Of a stretch of 64,000 nt of DNA, positions 9,137-20,520 are shown piece after piece. Within the stretch, counting starts at the first letter, position 1; every line of letters starts with the position of its first letter. The notes under the pieces were generated by a model. It searched no databases and was not told the DNA's origin. It was given only the letters and a program-made list of their open reading frames with translations. Source of the stretch: Buttiauxella gaviniae (GTDB taxonomy: Bacteria; Pseudomonadota; Gammaproteobacteria; Enterobacterales; Enterobacteriaceae); contig NZ_JBFMVT010000002.1 in the NCBI RefSeq assembly GCF_040786275.1, positions 620,001-684,000 on the forward strand. The letters run 5' to 3'. Position numbers and translations under genes: made by a program.

Positions 9137-11332
9137 TTACCTCTCAGCAGCAAGCAGGGGAAGAGGTTCTGGTTTGCCAATCAGATATCCTTGTAAATAC
9201 TGCACGCCTAACTCATTCAAAAGCGTACGCTGTTCTTCCGTTTCTACAAACTCAGCGACGACAATTAACTGTTTCGCCCGGGCCATATCGCAGATGGATT
9301 TAACAATGAGAGGGTCGAGCGAGTCAGAGGTTATGTCTTTGATAAAACAGCCATCAATTTTAATAATATCCGCCTGAAGCCGTTTGAGACGTTCGTAATT
9401 CGCATACCCGGTGCCGAAATCGTCAATGGCAATCTTGAAGCCGTGATCACGCAGCAGCGTAATATTCTGCAGCGGAGTTTCTGAGTTTGAAAAAGCCTGT
9501 TCTTCGGTCACTTCAATAATGACACTGCAGGTAGGCACCTGATATTGACTAAACAGAGAAACAATTTTCTGGGCAATATCCTTTTGCATTAACGTCAACG
9601 GCATAAGATTAACAGAAAAGCGAGGATGCTGGCTGGTATTGGGATGAAGAGATAAAAACTCTACCAGTTTATTTATCACTAACATATCGAAGCGCGTGCT
9701 GAGGTTGAACTCAGCAATGACAGGAATAAACTTATCCGGCGTAATAATTTCATCGTCAAAAATGATGCGACTAAGTATTTCGTGATACCCACAACCCGCT
9801 GCATTTTTTATCGGCTGCGCATAGAGTGCGACAGGATCCTCTTCATTTAGTGCGTGCTTAATTTTTTGCAGAAGCAACACGCGCTCTGTTGTTTTATCCG
9901 ATACATAGTCGATTCGGGTATTAAGGCTCAGTACGCGCATTGAAGCGCTCGCCTGATCGGAGAGATAACTTAATTGCCCTAAGGTCCGGTGTAATTCATC
10001 AAGATTATTGTCGATAACGCTATATGCAGCGCCGTACTCAATTTCCAGCATCGTGTTGTGCCAGTTTATTTTTTTGCTATTGAGTAAATCAACAATGTGC
10101 TCAAGGCGAGCATCGGTTTCCTGGCCAAGGAGAAAAATTAATAACTCACTTCCGGGTAATTGAAAGACTTGTTCATCTTCATGAAGATAAGGGGTTATTT
10201 GGTTGGTGATAACGCGTTTGCAATGAATACGCATCATCATGCCGTAATGTCGGCTTAGAAACTCCAGGTTAGACATGCGCAGACAGCAAAGCGTCCCGCC
10301 TGGATGGCACTGCACATGATGTTCGAGAGCGCGTAAATTGGGTAACTGCGTGAGCGGGTCAGTAAATGCCTGGGAACGGAAGATGCGTTTCATCCACTCG
10401 TTTTTCTTGAACATCATCGTCAAATACAACATACAGACGGAAAACGAGATAAAAACCGAAAGGATAAACGACAGGGAAAATTCGGTATTCACACCGTAGA
10501 GAAAACCGTCGTTATAAGTCAGCAGTAGCCACGCAGAAATGGCCCATAGCAGCGCCATTAGACGCGGGCCAAAGTGACGGATACCCAGCGTGAACAATAC
10601 GAAGATAACCGGCACCAGGTAGCCTGAAACCTGCAACATTCCCCATGATGAACAGAGCACGGCGAGAAGCGCAATCAGGCAAAAACCCCAGGTGAGAGAG
10701 TAAAGACGGCGTGGCCCACTAAAATCACGCAACACACAACGCCGCCAGAATGCCCGGGCGTAATTGGGATTTAACATCATTCTTAGCGGATAATAAAATA
10801 ACACGGTAAAAATGAGTGATGCGGCAATTAAGTTTTGTACATCCACTACCATAAAGATAAGGGAGTTCCCGCCAAAATAGGCAGCCACGTTATCGGGGAA
10901 ATGAATATAGTGCCCCGCGATATACATTAGCGCTTTAATACTGAGTGGAGCAATAAAGCCTAGCCAGAAGATTCTAATCCCCATGCCTTTATCGGCCAGG
11001 GAGTGACGCCACCGGACACCCAAATAATAACGTGCCATAAAACTACAAAATGTTATTGGGAATATCAGGCAAAACACAAATACCATTAACGGCATAAATG
11101 AGAAATGAAGGCATAAAGAAAATGCCGCCGCTGAGGCTAAAATCAGAGGAAGGATTGCCACGCGCCCGTAGATAAACACCATCGCAATCATCAAACTCAA
11201 TGGAAGATAAGCGAGATAAATCTGCTTGCCATCAATAGTGGTGGAAGGTGAAATGTAGCGAGAAAGTGGAACAAGTAAGAGGCATAAAACCAGTGCTGTG
11301 ACGGATTTTTTGATTGTTGTATTTAAAATCAT
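9137..11332 (-). CDS. pdeA: c-di-GMP phosphodiesterase PdeA (YfeA)
   Basis: A 731-residue protein with an N-terminal MASE1-like membrane domain (about eight helices, residues 1-300), a degenerate GGDEF domain (FTDPLTQLPNLRALE onward, no GGDEF signature) and a C-terminal EAL domain. The EAL motif position reads YAQPIKN; the catalytic surroundings NLMPLTL, DDFGTGYANY, IIKIDG and EFVET are present. E. coli PdeA shares the same architecture, size (729 residues) and atypical motif. The ATG at 11332 is preferred: it follows AGAG, and an upstream extension to 11413 is not found in E. coli. It would hydrolyse c-di-GMP at the inner membrane. Confidence 0.92.
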   Translation of the reverse strand: MILNTTIKKSVTALVLCLLLVPLSRYISPSTTIDGKQIYLAYLPLSLMIAMVFIYGRVAILPLILASAAAFSLCLHFSFMPLMVFVFCLIFPITFCSFMARYYLGVRWRHSLADKGMGIRIFWLGFIAPLSIKALMYIAGHYIHFPDNVAAYFGGNSLIFMVVDVQNLIAASLIFTVLFYYPLRMMLNPNYARAFWRRCVLRDFSGPRRLYSLTWGFCLIALLAVLCSSWGMLQVSGYLVPVIFVLFTLGIRHFGPRLMALLWAISAWLLLTYNDGFLYGVNTEFSLSFILSVFISFSVCMLYLTMMFKKNEWMKRIFRSQAFTDPLTQLPNLRALEHHVQCHPGGTLCCLRMSNLEFLSRHYGMMMRIHCKRVITNQITPYLHEDEQVFQLPGSELLIFLLGQETDARLEHIVDLLNSKKINWHNTMLEIEYGAAYSVIDNNLDELHRTLGQLSYLSDQASASMRVLSLNTRIDYVSDKTTERVLLLQKIKHALNEEDPVALYAQPIKNAAGCGYHEILSRIIFDDEIITPDKFIPVIAEFNLSTRFDMLVINKLVEFLSLHPNTSQHPRFSVNLMPLTLMQKDIAQKIVSLFSQYQVPTCSVIIEVTEEQAFSNSETPLQNITLLRDHGFKIAIDDFGTGYANYERLKRLQADIIKIDGCFIKDITSDSLDPLIVKSICDMARAKQLIVVAEFVETEEQRTLLNELGVQYLQGYLIGKPEPLPLLAAER

Positions 11333-11543
11333 AAGCTCTGGTGTGAGTATTCTGTCATTGTTTGGCAGCATTATTCGGTGATAAATAATACGTTTATTTA
11401 TTGCACAAATCAAGTTGACAGAATATTACATCTCTTTCAATTCATTCATTTTTAATACATTTCTACAAAGCGAAATAGTTTGATATACCCTCCTGAATAA
11501 TTCCTGAATACTGTTTTTCGTAAAAATGCAGAGGTCTGAAACG

Positions 11544-11572
11544 AAAAAACCCCCGCCATCAGGCGAGGGTTT
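11544..11572 (-). terminator. Terminator of the tRNA-Ala pair
   Basis: Read on the minus strand, CCCTCGCC-TGAT-GGCGGGGG followed by six T, eight bases after the last tRNA-Ala base. Confidence 0.85.
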
Positions 11573-11579
11573 TAAATTT

Positions 11580-11655
<76 letters not shown>

Positions 11656-11701
11656 ACGAATGGGTTTGGTTTTAACGATTCAAATCTTGCTGGTAAAGAT
11701 T

Positions 11702-11777
<76 letters not shown>

Positions 11778-11811
11778 GTAACCGTGAAACCGTGTCGTAT
11801 CGACGGGCGGC

Positions 11812-11840
11812 ATCATATGAAACCCATTCCATAGTGTCAA
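11812..11840 (-). promoter_or_regulatory. Promoter of the tRNA-Ala pair
   Basis: Minus-strand TTGACA (11835-11840), 17-bp spacer, TATGAT (11812-11817), followed by a GC-rich discriminator (GCCGCCCG) typical of stringently controlled stable-RNA promoters. Confidence 0.85.
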
Positions 11841-11999
11841 CGGCAAATTCTTCTTCTGCGATCAATCGTCGAAAAAGCAAGCAATCCAGGCAAACCTAAT
11901 TGCATCTCGTCTTGCTGTAGTTAATCCTGTCACAGTTTCCAGTAAAATGTTCCTCTAAAATGAACCTCTAATAACCCTTTTGAAATTAAGGAAAATCTT

Positions 12000-12353
12000 G
12001 TGCTCAAGGAACGTATGACCCCGGAAGAGCTGGCGGTGATCACTGGTTATAGCCGCCAAACAATTAACAAATGGGTACGAAAGGAATGTTGGCTCACTTC
12101 GCAGAAGCCCGGTGTTCAGGGTGGGAAAGCTCGCCTGATTCATGTGGATGAACGTGTTCGCGAATTTATTAATAACGCAAAACGCGTTTCTGAGAAGTTA
12201 GGCAGTTACCACGTCAATGACACCTCACTCGAAGCCATTCTGATGAACTCGTTGAAACAGATGTCGATTTCAGAACAAGAAAAGATGTCAGCTTTGCTTT
12301 TGCGGGAAGGGATTGCGGGCGTGCTAAAACGTTTAGGTATTCGCGATGACTAA
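12000..12353 (+). CDS. yfeC: YfeC, DUF1323 putative DNA-binding protein
   Basis: A 117-residue protein of the YfeC/YfeD family. An N-terminal helix-turn-helix of MerR-like look (TPEELAVITGYSRQTINKWVRKE, residues 6-29) suggests DNA binding; the C-terminal ALLLREGIAGVLKRLGIRD block is conserved in E. coli YfeC. Function is not known. The start is GTG at 12000 with AAGGA seven bases before it. E. coli carries a second copy, yfeD, directly after yfeC; here only one copy exists and a long terminator hairpin follows. Confidence 0.9.
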   Translation: MLKERMTPEELAVITGYSRQTINKWVRKECWLTSQKPGVQGGKARLIHVDERVREFINNAKRVSEKLGSYHVNDTSLEAILMNSLKQMSISEQEKMSALLLREGIAGVLKRLGIRDD

Positions 12354-12360
12354 CGCGAGT

Positions 12361-12392
12361 ACTATAAAGCCGGCATAAGCCGGCTTTATAGT
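12361..12392. terminator. Long perfect hairpin between yfeC and gltX
   Basis: A 14-bp perfect inverted repeat (ACTATAAAGCCGGC and its complement) with an ATAA loop separates two convergent genes. The stem itself ends in TTTATAGT rather than a clean T run, so it is a likely but not classical bidirectional terminator. Confidence 0.7.
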
Positions 12393-12419
12393 AAGTACGC
12401 TCAGTTACTGATTTTTGCG

Positions 12420-13835
12420 TTATTGCTGTGCTTCGCGCGCGGCAATATATTCCAGAGCCTTATTGATACGGGCAATAGAACGTTGTTTACCAATCGCATG
12501 AACGGTAACGTCAAGACCCGGTGACTGGCCTGCGCCAGTTACCGCAACGCGCAGCGGCATACCCACTTTACCCATTCCCACTTCCAGCTCATCAGCCGTT
12601 GCCTGAATGGCGTTATGGACATTTTCCGCCGTCCAGTCGCTTAAAGCTGCCAGTTTGTCGCGCACGACTTCCAGCGGCTGGCGCGCAACCGGGCGTAAAT
12701 GTTTCTTCGCCGCATCCGCATCAAATTCGCTGAAGTCTTCATAGAAGTAGCGGCAAGTTTCCGCCATCTCTTTCAGAGTCTTACAGCGATCGCCCAACAG
12801 TTTCACCAGTTCAGCAAGCTCAGGGCCGGTACGGGTGTCGATGTTTTGCTGCTCGATGTGCCATTGCAGATGAGTCGCAACGTATTCCGGCGCCAGATGA
12901 TTAATGTAGTGGTGGTTGAGCCACTGCAATTTTTCAGTGTTAAACGCGCTGGCGGATTTGCTCACTGAATCTAGCGTGAACAGTTTGATCATCTCTTCAC
13001 GCGTGAAGATCTCTTGATCGCCATGGGACCAGCCCAAGCGCACCAAGTAGTTCAGCAGCGCTTCTGGCAGATAGCCGTCATCACGGTACTGCATAACGCT
13101 GACCGCACCGTGGCGTTTAGACAGTTTTTTACCATCGTCGCCGTTAATCATGGAAACGTGGGCATAAAGTGGAACCGGGGCATTCAACGCTTTCAGGATG
13201 TTGATCTGACGCGGCGTGTTGTTGATGTGGTCTTCACCACGCACAACGTGGGTAATTTCCATATCCCAGTCATCTACCACCACGCAGAAGTTATAGGTTG
13301 GAGAACCATCGGTGCGGCGAATGATCAGATCGTCCAGCTCCAGATTGCTGAATTCGATCGGCCCACGGATTTGGTCATCAAAAATAACAGACCCTTCTTG
13401 CGGGTTGGCAAAACGCACAACGCAAGGTTCGTCGGTTGCGTGATGCTCATGACCGTGACGGCAGCGACCGTCGTAGCGTGGTTTGTCGCCATTCGCCATT
13501 TGTTCTTCGCGCAGCGCTTCAAGGCGTTCTTTAGAGCAGTAGCATTTATACGCGGTGCCCGCCTCTAACATTTCATCGATAACGGCGTTGTAGCGATCAA
13601 AGCGTTTGGTCTGGTAGTACGGGCCTTCGTCCCATTCCAGGCTCAACCAATTCATGCCATCCATAATAGCTTCGATAGCTTCAGGCGTTGAACGCTCAAG
13701 GTCAGTGTCTTCTATACGCAGCACAAACTCGCCGCCGTGGTTACGAGCAAAAAGCCATGAGTAAAGAGCAGTACGAGCACCACCAACGTGCAGATAGCCC
13801 GTTGGGCTTGGCGCAAAGCGAGTTTTGATTTTCAT
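12420..13835 (-). CDS. gltX: Glutamyl-tRNA synthetase
   Basis: A 471-residue class I aminoacyl-tRNA synthetase, same length as E. coli GltX. The HIGH-type motif is in [15 protein letters not shown] (residues 8-22) and the KMSKS-type motif is KKLSKRH. The zinc-binding Cys98, Cys100, Cys125 and His127 of the E. coli enzyme are all present. It charges tRNA-Glu in the cytoplasm; essential. It is divergent from the valine/lysine tRNA cluster with 260 bp between, which also holds nothing else recognisable besides the tRNA promoter. Confidence 0.98.
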   Translation of the reverse strand: MKIKTRFAPSPTGYLHVGGARTALYSWLFARNHGGEFVLRIEDTDLERSTPEAIEAIMDGMNWLSLEWDEGPYYQTKRFDRYNAVIDEMLEAGTAYKCYCSKERLEALREEQMANGDKPRYDGRCRHGHEHHATDEPCVVRFANPQEGSVIFDDQIRGPIEFSNLELDDLIIRRTDGSPTYNFCVVVDDWDMEITHVVRGEDHINNTPRQINILKALNAPVPLYAHVSMINGDDGKKLSKRHGAVSVMQYRDDGYLPEALLNYLVRLGWSHGDQEIFTREEMIKLFTLDSVSKSASAFNTEKLQWLNHHYINHLAPEYVATHLQWHIEQQNIDTRTGPELAELVKLLGDRCKTLKEMAETCRYFYEDFSEFDADAAKKHLRPVARQPLEVVRDKLAALSDWTAENVHNAIQATADELEVGMGKVGMPLRVAVTGAGQSPGLDVTVHAIGKQRSIARINKALEYIAAREAQQ

Positions 13836-14050
13836 TGAACGGCCTTAATTACGCAAAAGTACCGGGAAACCGGCAAATGCCAGGGAATATTTAGTCGACA
13901 ACATTCTACCACTCCAGTCTGATTCCTCAATGTCGATACCTTTCAATGTCAGCAATCCCTCTATTCTGGTGGCAAATCAATCGACAATGGGTATTTGTTG
14001 ATCGCATTGATTATTTTTACGACGAACGAACAAAATCTTTAGAAAAGGCG

Positions 14051-14078
14051 TTGACTCATTTTCAACTCTCCCTATAAT
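14051..14078 (+). promoter_or_regulatory. Promoter of the valine/lysine tRNA operon
   Basis: TTGACT, 16-bp spacer, TATAAT, followed by GCGACTCC, a GC-rich discriminator as in stringently controlled tRNA promoters. The first tRNA begins 18 bases after the -10. Confidence 0.9.
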
Positions 14079-14095
14079 GCGACTCCACACAGCGG

Positions 14096-14171
14096 GGGTG
14101 ATTAGCTCAGTTGGTAGAGCACCTCCTTTACACGGAGGGGGTCGGCGGTTCGAGCCCGTCATCACCCACCA
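14096..14171 (+). tRNA. valU: tRNA-Val(UAC), first copy
   Basis: 76 bases from GGGTGATTAGCTC to encoded CCA. Anticodon TAC in CTCCTTTACACGGAG. First of three identical copies. Confidence 0.97.
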
Positions 14172-14214
14172 TTCATCAGTGAGTGATACCGCAGTGTAGC
14201 AAGAGATAAGATTT

Positions 14215-14290
14215 GGGTGATTAGCTCAGTTGGTAGAGCACCTCCTTTACACGGAGGGGGTCGGCGGTTCGAGCCCGTCATCACCCACCA
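14215..14290 (+). tRNA. valX: tRNA-Val(UAC), second copy
   Basis: Identical to the first copy across all 76 bases; the 43-base spacer before it is unrelated to the next spacer. Confidence 0.97.
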
Positions 14291-14323
14291 TTATCTTTTC
14301 TTGCAATAGCAGTACCGAAGTTT

Positions 14324-14399
14324 GGGTGATTAGCTCAGTTGGTAGAGCACCTCCTTTACACGGAGGGGGTCGGCGGTTCGAGCCCGTCATCACCCACCA
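14324..14399 (+). tRNA. valY: tRNA-Val(UAC), third copy
   Basis: Third identical copy, encoded CCA, 33 bases after the second and only three bases before tRNA-Lys. Confidence 0.97.
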
Positions 14400-14402
14400 T
14401 TC

Positions 14403-14478
14403 GGGGCGTTAGCTCAGTTGGTAGAGCAGTTGACTTTTAATCAATTGGTCGCAGGTTCGAATCCTGCACGCCCCACCA
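14403..14478 (+). tRNA. lysV: tRNA-Lys(UUU)
   Basis: 76 bases with anticodon TTT in TTGACTTTTAATCAA. The acceptor stem is GGGGCGT/ACGCCCC; as I recall the E. coli gene it has GGGTCGT/ACGACCC, so a compensated base-pair change has occurred at the fourth pair. Encodes CCA. Confidence 0.97.
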
Positions 14479-14484
14479 ATGTAG

Positions 14485-14509
14485 AAAGGCGCCCTAAAGG
14501 CGCCTTTTT
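14485..14509 (+). terminator. Terminator of the tRNA operon
   Basis: AAAGGCGCC-CTAAA-GGCGCCTTT then TT, seven bases after tRNA-Lys. Confidence 0.9.
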
Positions 14510-14538
14510 GCTATGTGCGATTTACTCCACTCTTTCCC

Positions 14539-14566
14539 TCAAGTTTTCCCCTCTTCAGGCCGATAC
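14539..14566 (+). promoter_or_regulatory. Sigma-28 (FliA) promoter of the FlxA-like gene
   Basis: TCAAGTTT (7 of 8 against TAAAGTTT), 12-bp spacer, GCCGATAC (7 of 8 against GCCGATAA). It lies 30 bp before the FlxA-like start. E. coli flxA is a known FliA-dependent gene, so motif and gene agree. The spacer is one base longer than the usual 11. Confidence 0.75.
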
Positions 14567-14596
14567 CTCTTCTACTCAGTCTTTCAGGGAAACATC

Positions 14597-14941
14597 ATGA
14601 GCAATACCATTACCACATCTACCCCTTCGCTACAGTCCAATGCTTCCAACTCAGCAAGTTCTGGTGGAAATGACCTTGCTTCACAAATCAGCCGTATCAC
14701 TCTGCAAATCACCAAACTGACGCAACAAGCGAAAGATATTGCTAACGGCAGTGGCTCCGTTGATGAAAAACAAAAGCAGCAAGAGCTGATTCAGGCGCAA
14801 ATTAAAATGCTACAGGCTCAACTGGCACAGTTACAACGCCAGCAGGTTGAAGAAGCGCAGCAAAAACAACAGCAGCAGCAACCCAAAGTGGAAGGTGTGA
14901 ACAAACCTTCTGAAGCACACCAGATTGATATCTACATCTGA
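14597..14941 (+). CDS. FlxA-like flagellar-regulon coiled-coil protein
   Basis: A 114-residue protein starting [11 protein letters not shown] at 14597, after CAGGGAAACATC; an upstream in-frame ATG at 14513 lies inside the tRNA terminator tail and promoter and is rejected. After a Ser/Thr/Asn-rich N-terminus (1-30) it is a long coiled coil with Gln-rich heptads (residues 30-95) and ends HQIDIYI. E. coli FlxA (110 residues) has the same plan: Ser/Asn-rich start, QIxxLTxKL coiled coil, AQLAQLxRQQ and a terminal IDIYV. The function of FlxA is unknown. It stands where E. coli has xapRBA, and shares ten bases at its end with the convergent yfeR. Confidence 0.8.
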   Translation: MSNTITTSTPSLQSNASNSASSGGNDLASQISRITLQITKLTQQAKDIANGSGSVDEKQKQQELIQAQIKMLQAQLAQLQRQQVEEAQQKQQQQQPKVEGVNKPSEAHQIDIYI

Positions 14942-15867
14942 TCGTGATTAAAAAGCGGATCGCCCTTGCGCGCAGCGGTTAATTGCTGCGCCTGCTGGCG
15001 AACAGCCTGCCAGATAGCCTCCGCCGCGCGGGAAAGAGAACGGTTCTTGCGGCGCACCAACATTAATTGCCGATCCACAACCGGGATCAGAGGCCGTACA
15101 ACCAGCGAGCGTTCCTGAGGTAATGGCAGCGCCAACGCGGGAAGCACGCTAATACCAATCCCCGCTTCCACCATTGGGAAGAGTGTCGCAGGGTGGCCAA
15201 TCTGTTGAACGATATTTGCTTCAATGCCCTGGCGCATCAACGCATCATCAATCAGTGGTCGACTGCCTGAGGCGTAATCCTGCAATACCAAATTTGCCCC
15301 TTGTAGCGCTTGCCAGGGCACCTGCGCCTGCGCCGCAAGCGGATGATCATTGCGGCAAAGTAATAGAAAGGGTTCAGAGAGAACCCCTTCACAATCCAAA
15401 TCGCCAGCCTGAATGGGGTCGATAACCATGCCAAAATCAACTTCACCCTGGCGAATACTTTGCAGCACCCATTGTTGTGGGCGGTCATGCAGCACAAAGC
15501 GAATGGCTGGAAACTCGAGTGCGGCGGCGGCAATAGACTGCGGCATCAAATGAGCCGAGATAGTCTGGCTTGCAGCGACTCGAACGGTTCCGCTTAACTG
15601 ATGGCCGACGCTTCGTGTATCCAAAAGCGTCGCGGTAAGTTCTTCCAACAGGCGTTCAAGGCGCGCCGCGAGTTGCTGCCCGGCATCCGTCAGCACCACT
15701 TCACGCGTGGTGCGATCCAGCAGTTTGACGCCTAACTCACTTTCCAGCTCTTTTACACTGTGGCTCACAGCCGATTGGCTGAGGCCAATTTGCTCCCCTG
15801 CCCGGCTAAAACTGCCAGCATGCGCGACTGCAACAAAAACTTTTAACTGACGTAGGGAATAATTCAT
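14932..15867 (-). CDS. yfeR: LysR-family regulator YfeR
   Basis: A 311-residue LysR protein with an N-terminal winged helix-turn-helix (residues 3-62, [35 protein letters not shown]) and an effector domain from about residue 92 ([16 protein letters not shown]). It aligns along its length with E. coli and Salmonella YfeR, which is reported to control the divergent yfeH and to respond to osmolarity. The 90-bp divergent gap contains an imperfect dyad around ATTAATGCATTCA suited to LysR binding. Start ATG at 15867 chosen by family alignment. Confidence 0.93.
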   Translation of the reverse strand: MNYSLRQLKVFVAVAHAGSFSRAGEQIGLSQSAVSHSVKELESELGVKLLDRTTREVVLTDAGQQLAARLERLLEELTATLLDTRSVGHQLSGTVRVAASQTISAHLMPQSIAAAALEFPAIRFVLHDRPQQWVLQSIRQGEVDFGMVIDPIQAGDLDCEGVLSEPFLLLCRNDHPLAAQAQVPWQALQGANLVLQDYASGSRPLIDDALMRQGIEANIVQQIGHPATLFPMVEAGIGISVLPALALPLPQERSLVVRPLIPVVDRQLMLVRRKNRSLSRAAEAIWQAVRQQAQQLTAARKGDPLFNHDQM

Positions 15868-15957
15868 CTAATAAATTCATTAATGCATTCAATAAATCAA
15901 TTTTATTTCTAAAATCGTTAAAAGCACAATAGCGCTACACCAGTTTGAGGAATGATG

Positions 15958-16947
15958 ATGAAACTCTTTCGCGTACTCGACCCTTTTACCCTGACGCTCA
16001 TTTTTGTCGTCCTGGTAGCGTCTTTCTTTCCCGCTCAGGGAAGTTACGTTGGTTTTTTTGAAGGACTGACAACCGCCGCCATTGCACTGCTCTTTTTTAT
16101 GCACGGCGCAAAACTTTCTCGTGAAGCGATTATCGCGGGCAGCAGCCACTGGCGTTTACACCTGTGGGTGATGTGCAGCACGTTTGTTCTTTTTCCGGTA
16201 CTGGGCGTGCTCTTTGCCTGGTGGGCTCCGGTAAACGTCAGCCCTGAAATTTACACGGGCTTTCTTTATCTGTGCATTTTGCCTGCCACGGTTCAATCGG
16301 CCATTGCCTTTACCTCTCTTGCCGGTGGTAACGTGGCCGCCGCAGTATGTGCCGCTTCAGCTTCAAGCCTGCTCGGTATCTTCCTTTCGCCGGTATTAGT
16401 TGGCATGGTCATGCATGTGCATGGCGCTAGCGGCAGTTTGCAGCAGGTTGGCAGCATCATGTTGCAGCTATTAGTTCCATTTGTGGCGGGCCACCTTTCT
16501 CGACCGCTGATTGGCGATTGGGTCGCGCGTCATAAAAAATGGATTGGTAAAACCGACCAGACGTCAATTCTACTCGTTATCTATACGGCATTTAGTGAGG
16601 CGGTAAGGCACGGGATCTGGCACAAAGTCGGCCTGGGTTCGCTGCTGTTTATTGTTGTCGTGAGCCTGGTTTTACTGGCCATTGTCATCGCCATCAATAC
16701 GTTTGTCGCAAGACGCATGGGCTTTAGTAAAGCAGATGAGATCACTATCGTATTTTGCGGTTCGAAAAAGAGCCTGGCGAACGGTATTCCAATGGCGAAC
16801 ATTTTGTTCCCGGTGGCTACTGTCGGAATGATGGTATTGCCGCTTATGATCTTCCATCAACTGCAATTAATGATTTGCGCAGTGCTTGCCCGGCGTTATC
16901 AGAAAGAGACACAGATGGCGACCAAAGCCGCCACCGATAATAGCTGA
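15958..16947 (+). CDS. yfeH: Bile acid : sodium symporter-family protein YfeH
   Basis: A 329-residue inner-membrane protein with about ten hydrophobic helices, of the SBF/BASS-like family (PF13593). Motifs AALLFFMHGAKLSREA, LPATVQSAIAFTSLAGGN and VFCGSKKSLANGIPMAN are conserved in E. coli YfeH; the last is the pseudo-symmetric substrate/sodium region. Substrate is unknown. Three in-frame ATG codons follow GAGGA directly; the third (15958) has the proper six-base spacing and matches E. coli MKLFRILDPFTLTL. It is the probable target of the divergent YfeR. Confidence 0.92.
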   Translation: MKLFRVLDPFTLTLIFVVLVASFFPAQGSYVGFFEGLTTAAIALLFFMHGAKLSREAIIAGSSHWRLHLWVMCSTFVLFPVLGVLFAWWAPVNVSPEIYTGFLYLCILPATVQSAIAFTSLAGGNVAAAVCAASASSLLGIFLSPVLVGMVMHVHGASGSLQQVGSIMLQLLVPFVAGHLSRPLIGDWVARHKKWIGKTDQTSILLVIYTAFSEAVRHGIWHKVGLGSLLFIVVVSLVLLAIVIAINTFVARRMGFSKADEITIVFCGSKKSLANGIPMANILFPVATVGMMVLPLMIFHQLQLMICAVLARRYQKETQMATKAATDNS

Positions 16948-16954
16948 TAAGCGT

Positions 16955-17170
16955 TTAGTGCCGCTTGAGGGGCTTTACCAGCCCCTCTAATCCTTCCGTT
17001 TTAATCAATAATGTGAGTCGCATCAGCTCGCCAAGATGCCCCTGAGGAAACTCGTCTTTGCGAGCAAACCACAGCAGATACTCTTCTGGCACGTCAATCA
17101 ACACGCGGCCTTTATACTTGCCGAAGGGCATCACGGTATTGGCTATCTCAATAAGCTGTTCTTTATCCAT
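16955..17170 (-). CDS. ypeB: YpeB, DUF3820 family
   Basis: A 71-residue protein beginning MDKEQLIEIANTVMPFGKYKGR; GKYKGR and the YLLWFARKDEFP block define DUF3820. No function is known, though the fold is related to proteins with nucleic-acid roles in other bacteria. The start at 17170 is one base after the ligA stop and inside the same transcript, so it is translationally coupled to ligA, as in E. coli. A GTG eight bases earlier, overlapping ligA, would add three residues and is less likely. Confidence 0.93.
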   Translation of the reverse strand: MDKEQLIEIANTVMPFGKYKGRVLIDVPEEYLLWFARKDEFPQGHLGELMRLTLLIKTEGLEGLVKPLKRH

Positions 17171-17171
17171 C

Positions 17172-19199
<2,028 letters not shown>

Positions 19200-19206
19200 T
19201 CAATAT

Positions 19207-19232
19207 AAAAAACCCCCGACATGCGGGGGTTT
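19207..19232 (-). terminator. Terminator after zipA
   Basis: Minus-strand AAACCCCCGCATGTCGGGGG followed by T6, between zipA and ligA. Its position means part of ligA expression must come from read-through or a promoter near 19200. Confidence 0.8.
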
Positions 19233-19258
19233 GGGAAGAAACATGTTCAGGACGGCTA

Positions 19259-20290
19259 TTAGTGGCTGGCGTTGGCTTCAACCACTTCGCGGATACGATC
19301 CTGATACTCACGCATTTTTTGCGGTGTCATCATGCGACGTTGATCATCCAACACGACGCCACCGACTTCATCAGCAATGTGCTGAGCAGACTGGAGCATC
19401 AACTTAAAGTTCTGCGCTGGATCGCCATAAGACGGCACTTGCATGAAGATTGTTACGCCAGGCGTTGCAAAGTTCGTCATGCCTTCGGGGTCAAATGAGC
19501 CAGGCTTAACCATATTCGCGAGACTGAACAGAACCGGACCGCTGCCATCAGGGCTGAGGTGACGATGGAAAATGTTCATTTCACCAAAGATAAAGCCTGC
19601 TTGCTGAATACTGTTTAACAGCACATCGCCATTAATCATGCTGCCCGCATGCGCAGAAACGTTCAGAACAATCACCGTCTCTTTACGACGAACCGGAGCT
19701 TCCGATGCCGGAGCAGGTTGCGCCGCTACAGGTTCAGGTGCCAGTTCAACATGCTGAGCAGGTGGAACCGCAGGCTGCTGAATGGTTGGCTGTTGAACCG
19801 GCGCTTGCGGTGCCACTGGCTGCGGTTGCTGTACCGGCTGTTGGTAGGCCGGTTGCTGATGAACAGCAGGCTGCACATGTTGCTGAGGTACCGGCTGGTG
19901 AATCGGCGCAACAGGCACTTCCTGACGCGGCGCAACCGGTTCAGGTTGACGCACGGGTGCACTCTGACGTGGCTCAGCCGAAGCGTATGGCGGTTCGTAC
20001 TGGTGTTGAGGCACCTGCGGCTGACGAGGCATTTCTGACTCGCGAGTCGTTGTTTCCGGCGCAGGGTTAACCCGACGCACGCGCACCTCACCTACTCCAT
20101 CATCTTGCTCATCGTCAGCCTCGTCGTCATCCGACTCGTATTCGTCACGCTTAGATTTCAGGCGCTTCATTGGACGATCACGAAAAATGGATGAACGTTC
20201 CTTACGACTCGTCCACAGACCGTGAACCAGTAAGGCTATTATGGCGATCGCGCCAACAATGATTAATATCAGACGCAAATCCTGCATCAT
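19259..20290 (-). CDS. zipA: Cell division protein ZipA
   Basis: A 343-residue membrane-anchored protein. Start [24 protein letters not shown] at 20290 as in E. coli; the in-frame extension to 20341 is not conserved. Residues 7-27 are the N-terminal transmembrane anchor, 28-85 a charged region, about 90-205 a flexible Pro/Gln-rich linker with many QQPV repeats, and 206-343 the FtsZ-binding domain ([30 protein letters not shown]). It tethers FtsZ to the inner membrane at the division site. The low-complexity linker also creates long antisense reading frames that are not genes. Divergent from cysZ. Confidence 0.96.
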   Translation of the reverse strand: MMQDLRLILIIVGAIAIIALLVHGLWTSRKERSSIFRDRPMKRLKSKRDEYESDDDEADDEQDDGVGEVRVRRVNPAPETTTRESEMPRQPQVPQHQYEPPYASAEPRQSAPVRQPEPVAPRQEVPVAPIHQPVPQQHVQPAVHQQPAYQQPVQQPQPVAPQAPVQQPTIQQPAVPPAQHVELAPEPVAAQPAPASEAPVRRKETVIVLNVSAHAGSMINGDVLLNSIQQAGFIFGEMNIFHRHLSPDGSGPVLFSLANMVKPGSFDPEGMTNFATPGVTIFMQVPSYGDPAQNFKLMLQSAQHIADEVGGVVLDDQRRMMTPQKMREYQDRIREVVEANASH

Positions 20291-20520
20291 TATATTCTCT
20301 GTTGTTCTAACACCTTGCCACCGCGGCAAACATTTACTCACTAAGAGTATTTGCCCATCTGCTCAAGTGCAAGTGCGCACACGGTTTTCTCAGCATAAAG
20401 ATGTATCGAAATCGGTTTTTTGCTGATTTTTCGACCATTTCCTAATAAGTTTTTCTCCTGACACTCAGTTATGATAGGTCTGCATGTCAAAGTAATGACT
20501 AAAAAGGAGTTCGTTCAAAT

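Noticed and set aside
14096-14399. Regularly spaced identical units that could be taken for a repeat array
   Set aside because: They are complete tRNA-Val genes with anticodon, T arm and CCA, not CRISPR repeats; unit length is 76 bases and spacers are unequal.
15868-15957. A clean LysR operator T-N11-A in the yfeR-yfeH gap
   Set aside because: The AT-rich gap offers several weak versions; none is clearly better than the rest, so no site was annotated.
19649-20070. Overlapping long frames on both strands over zipA residues 85-200
   Set aside because: They arise from the low-complexity Pro/Gln linker of ZipA; their compositions (Arg/Leu or Ala/Glu/Pro repeats) are what that linker gives in other frames.
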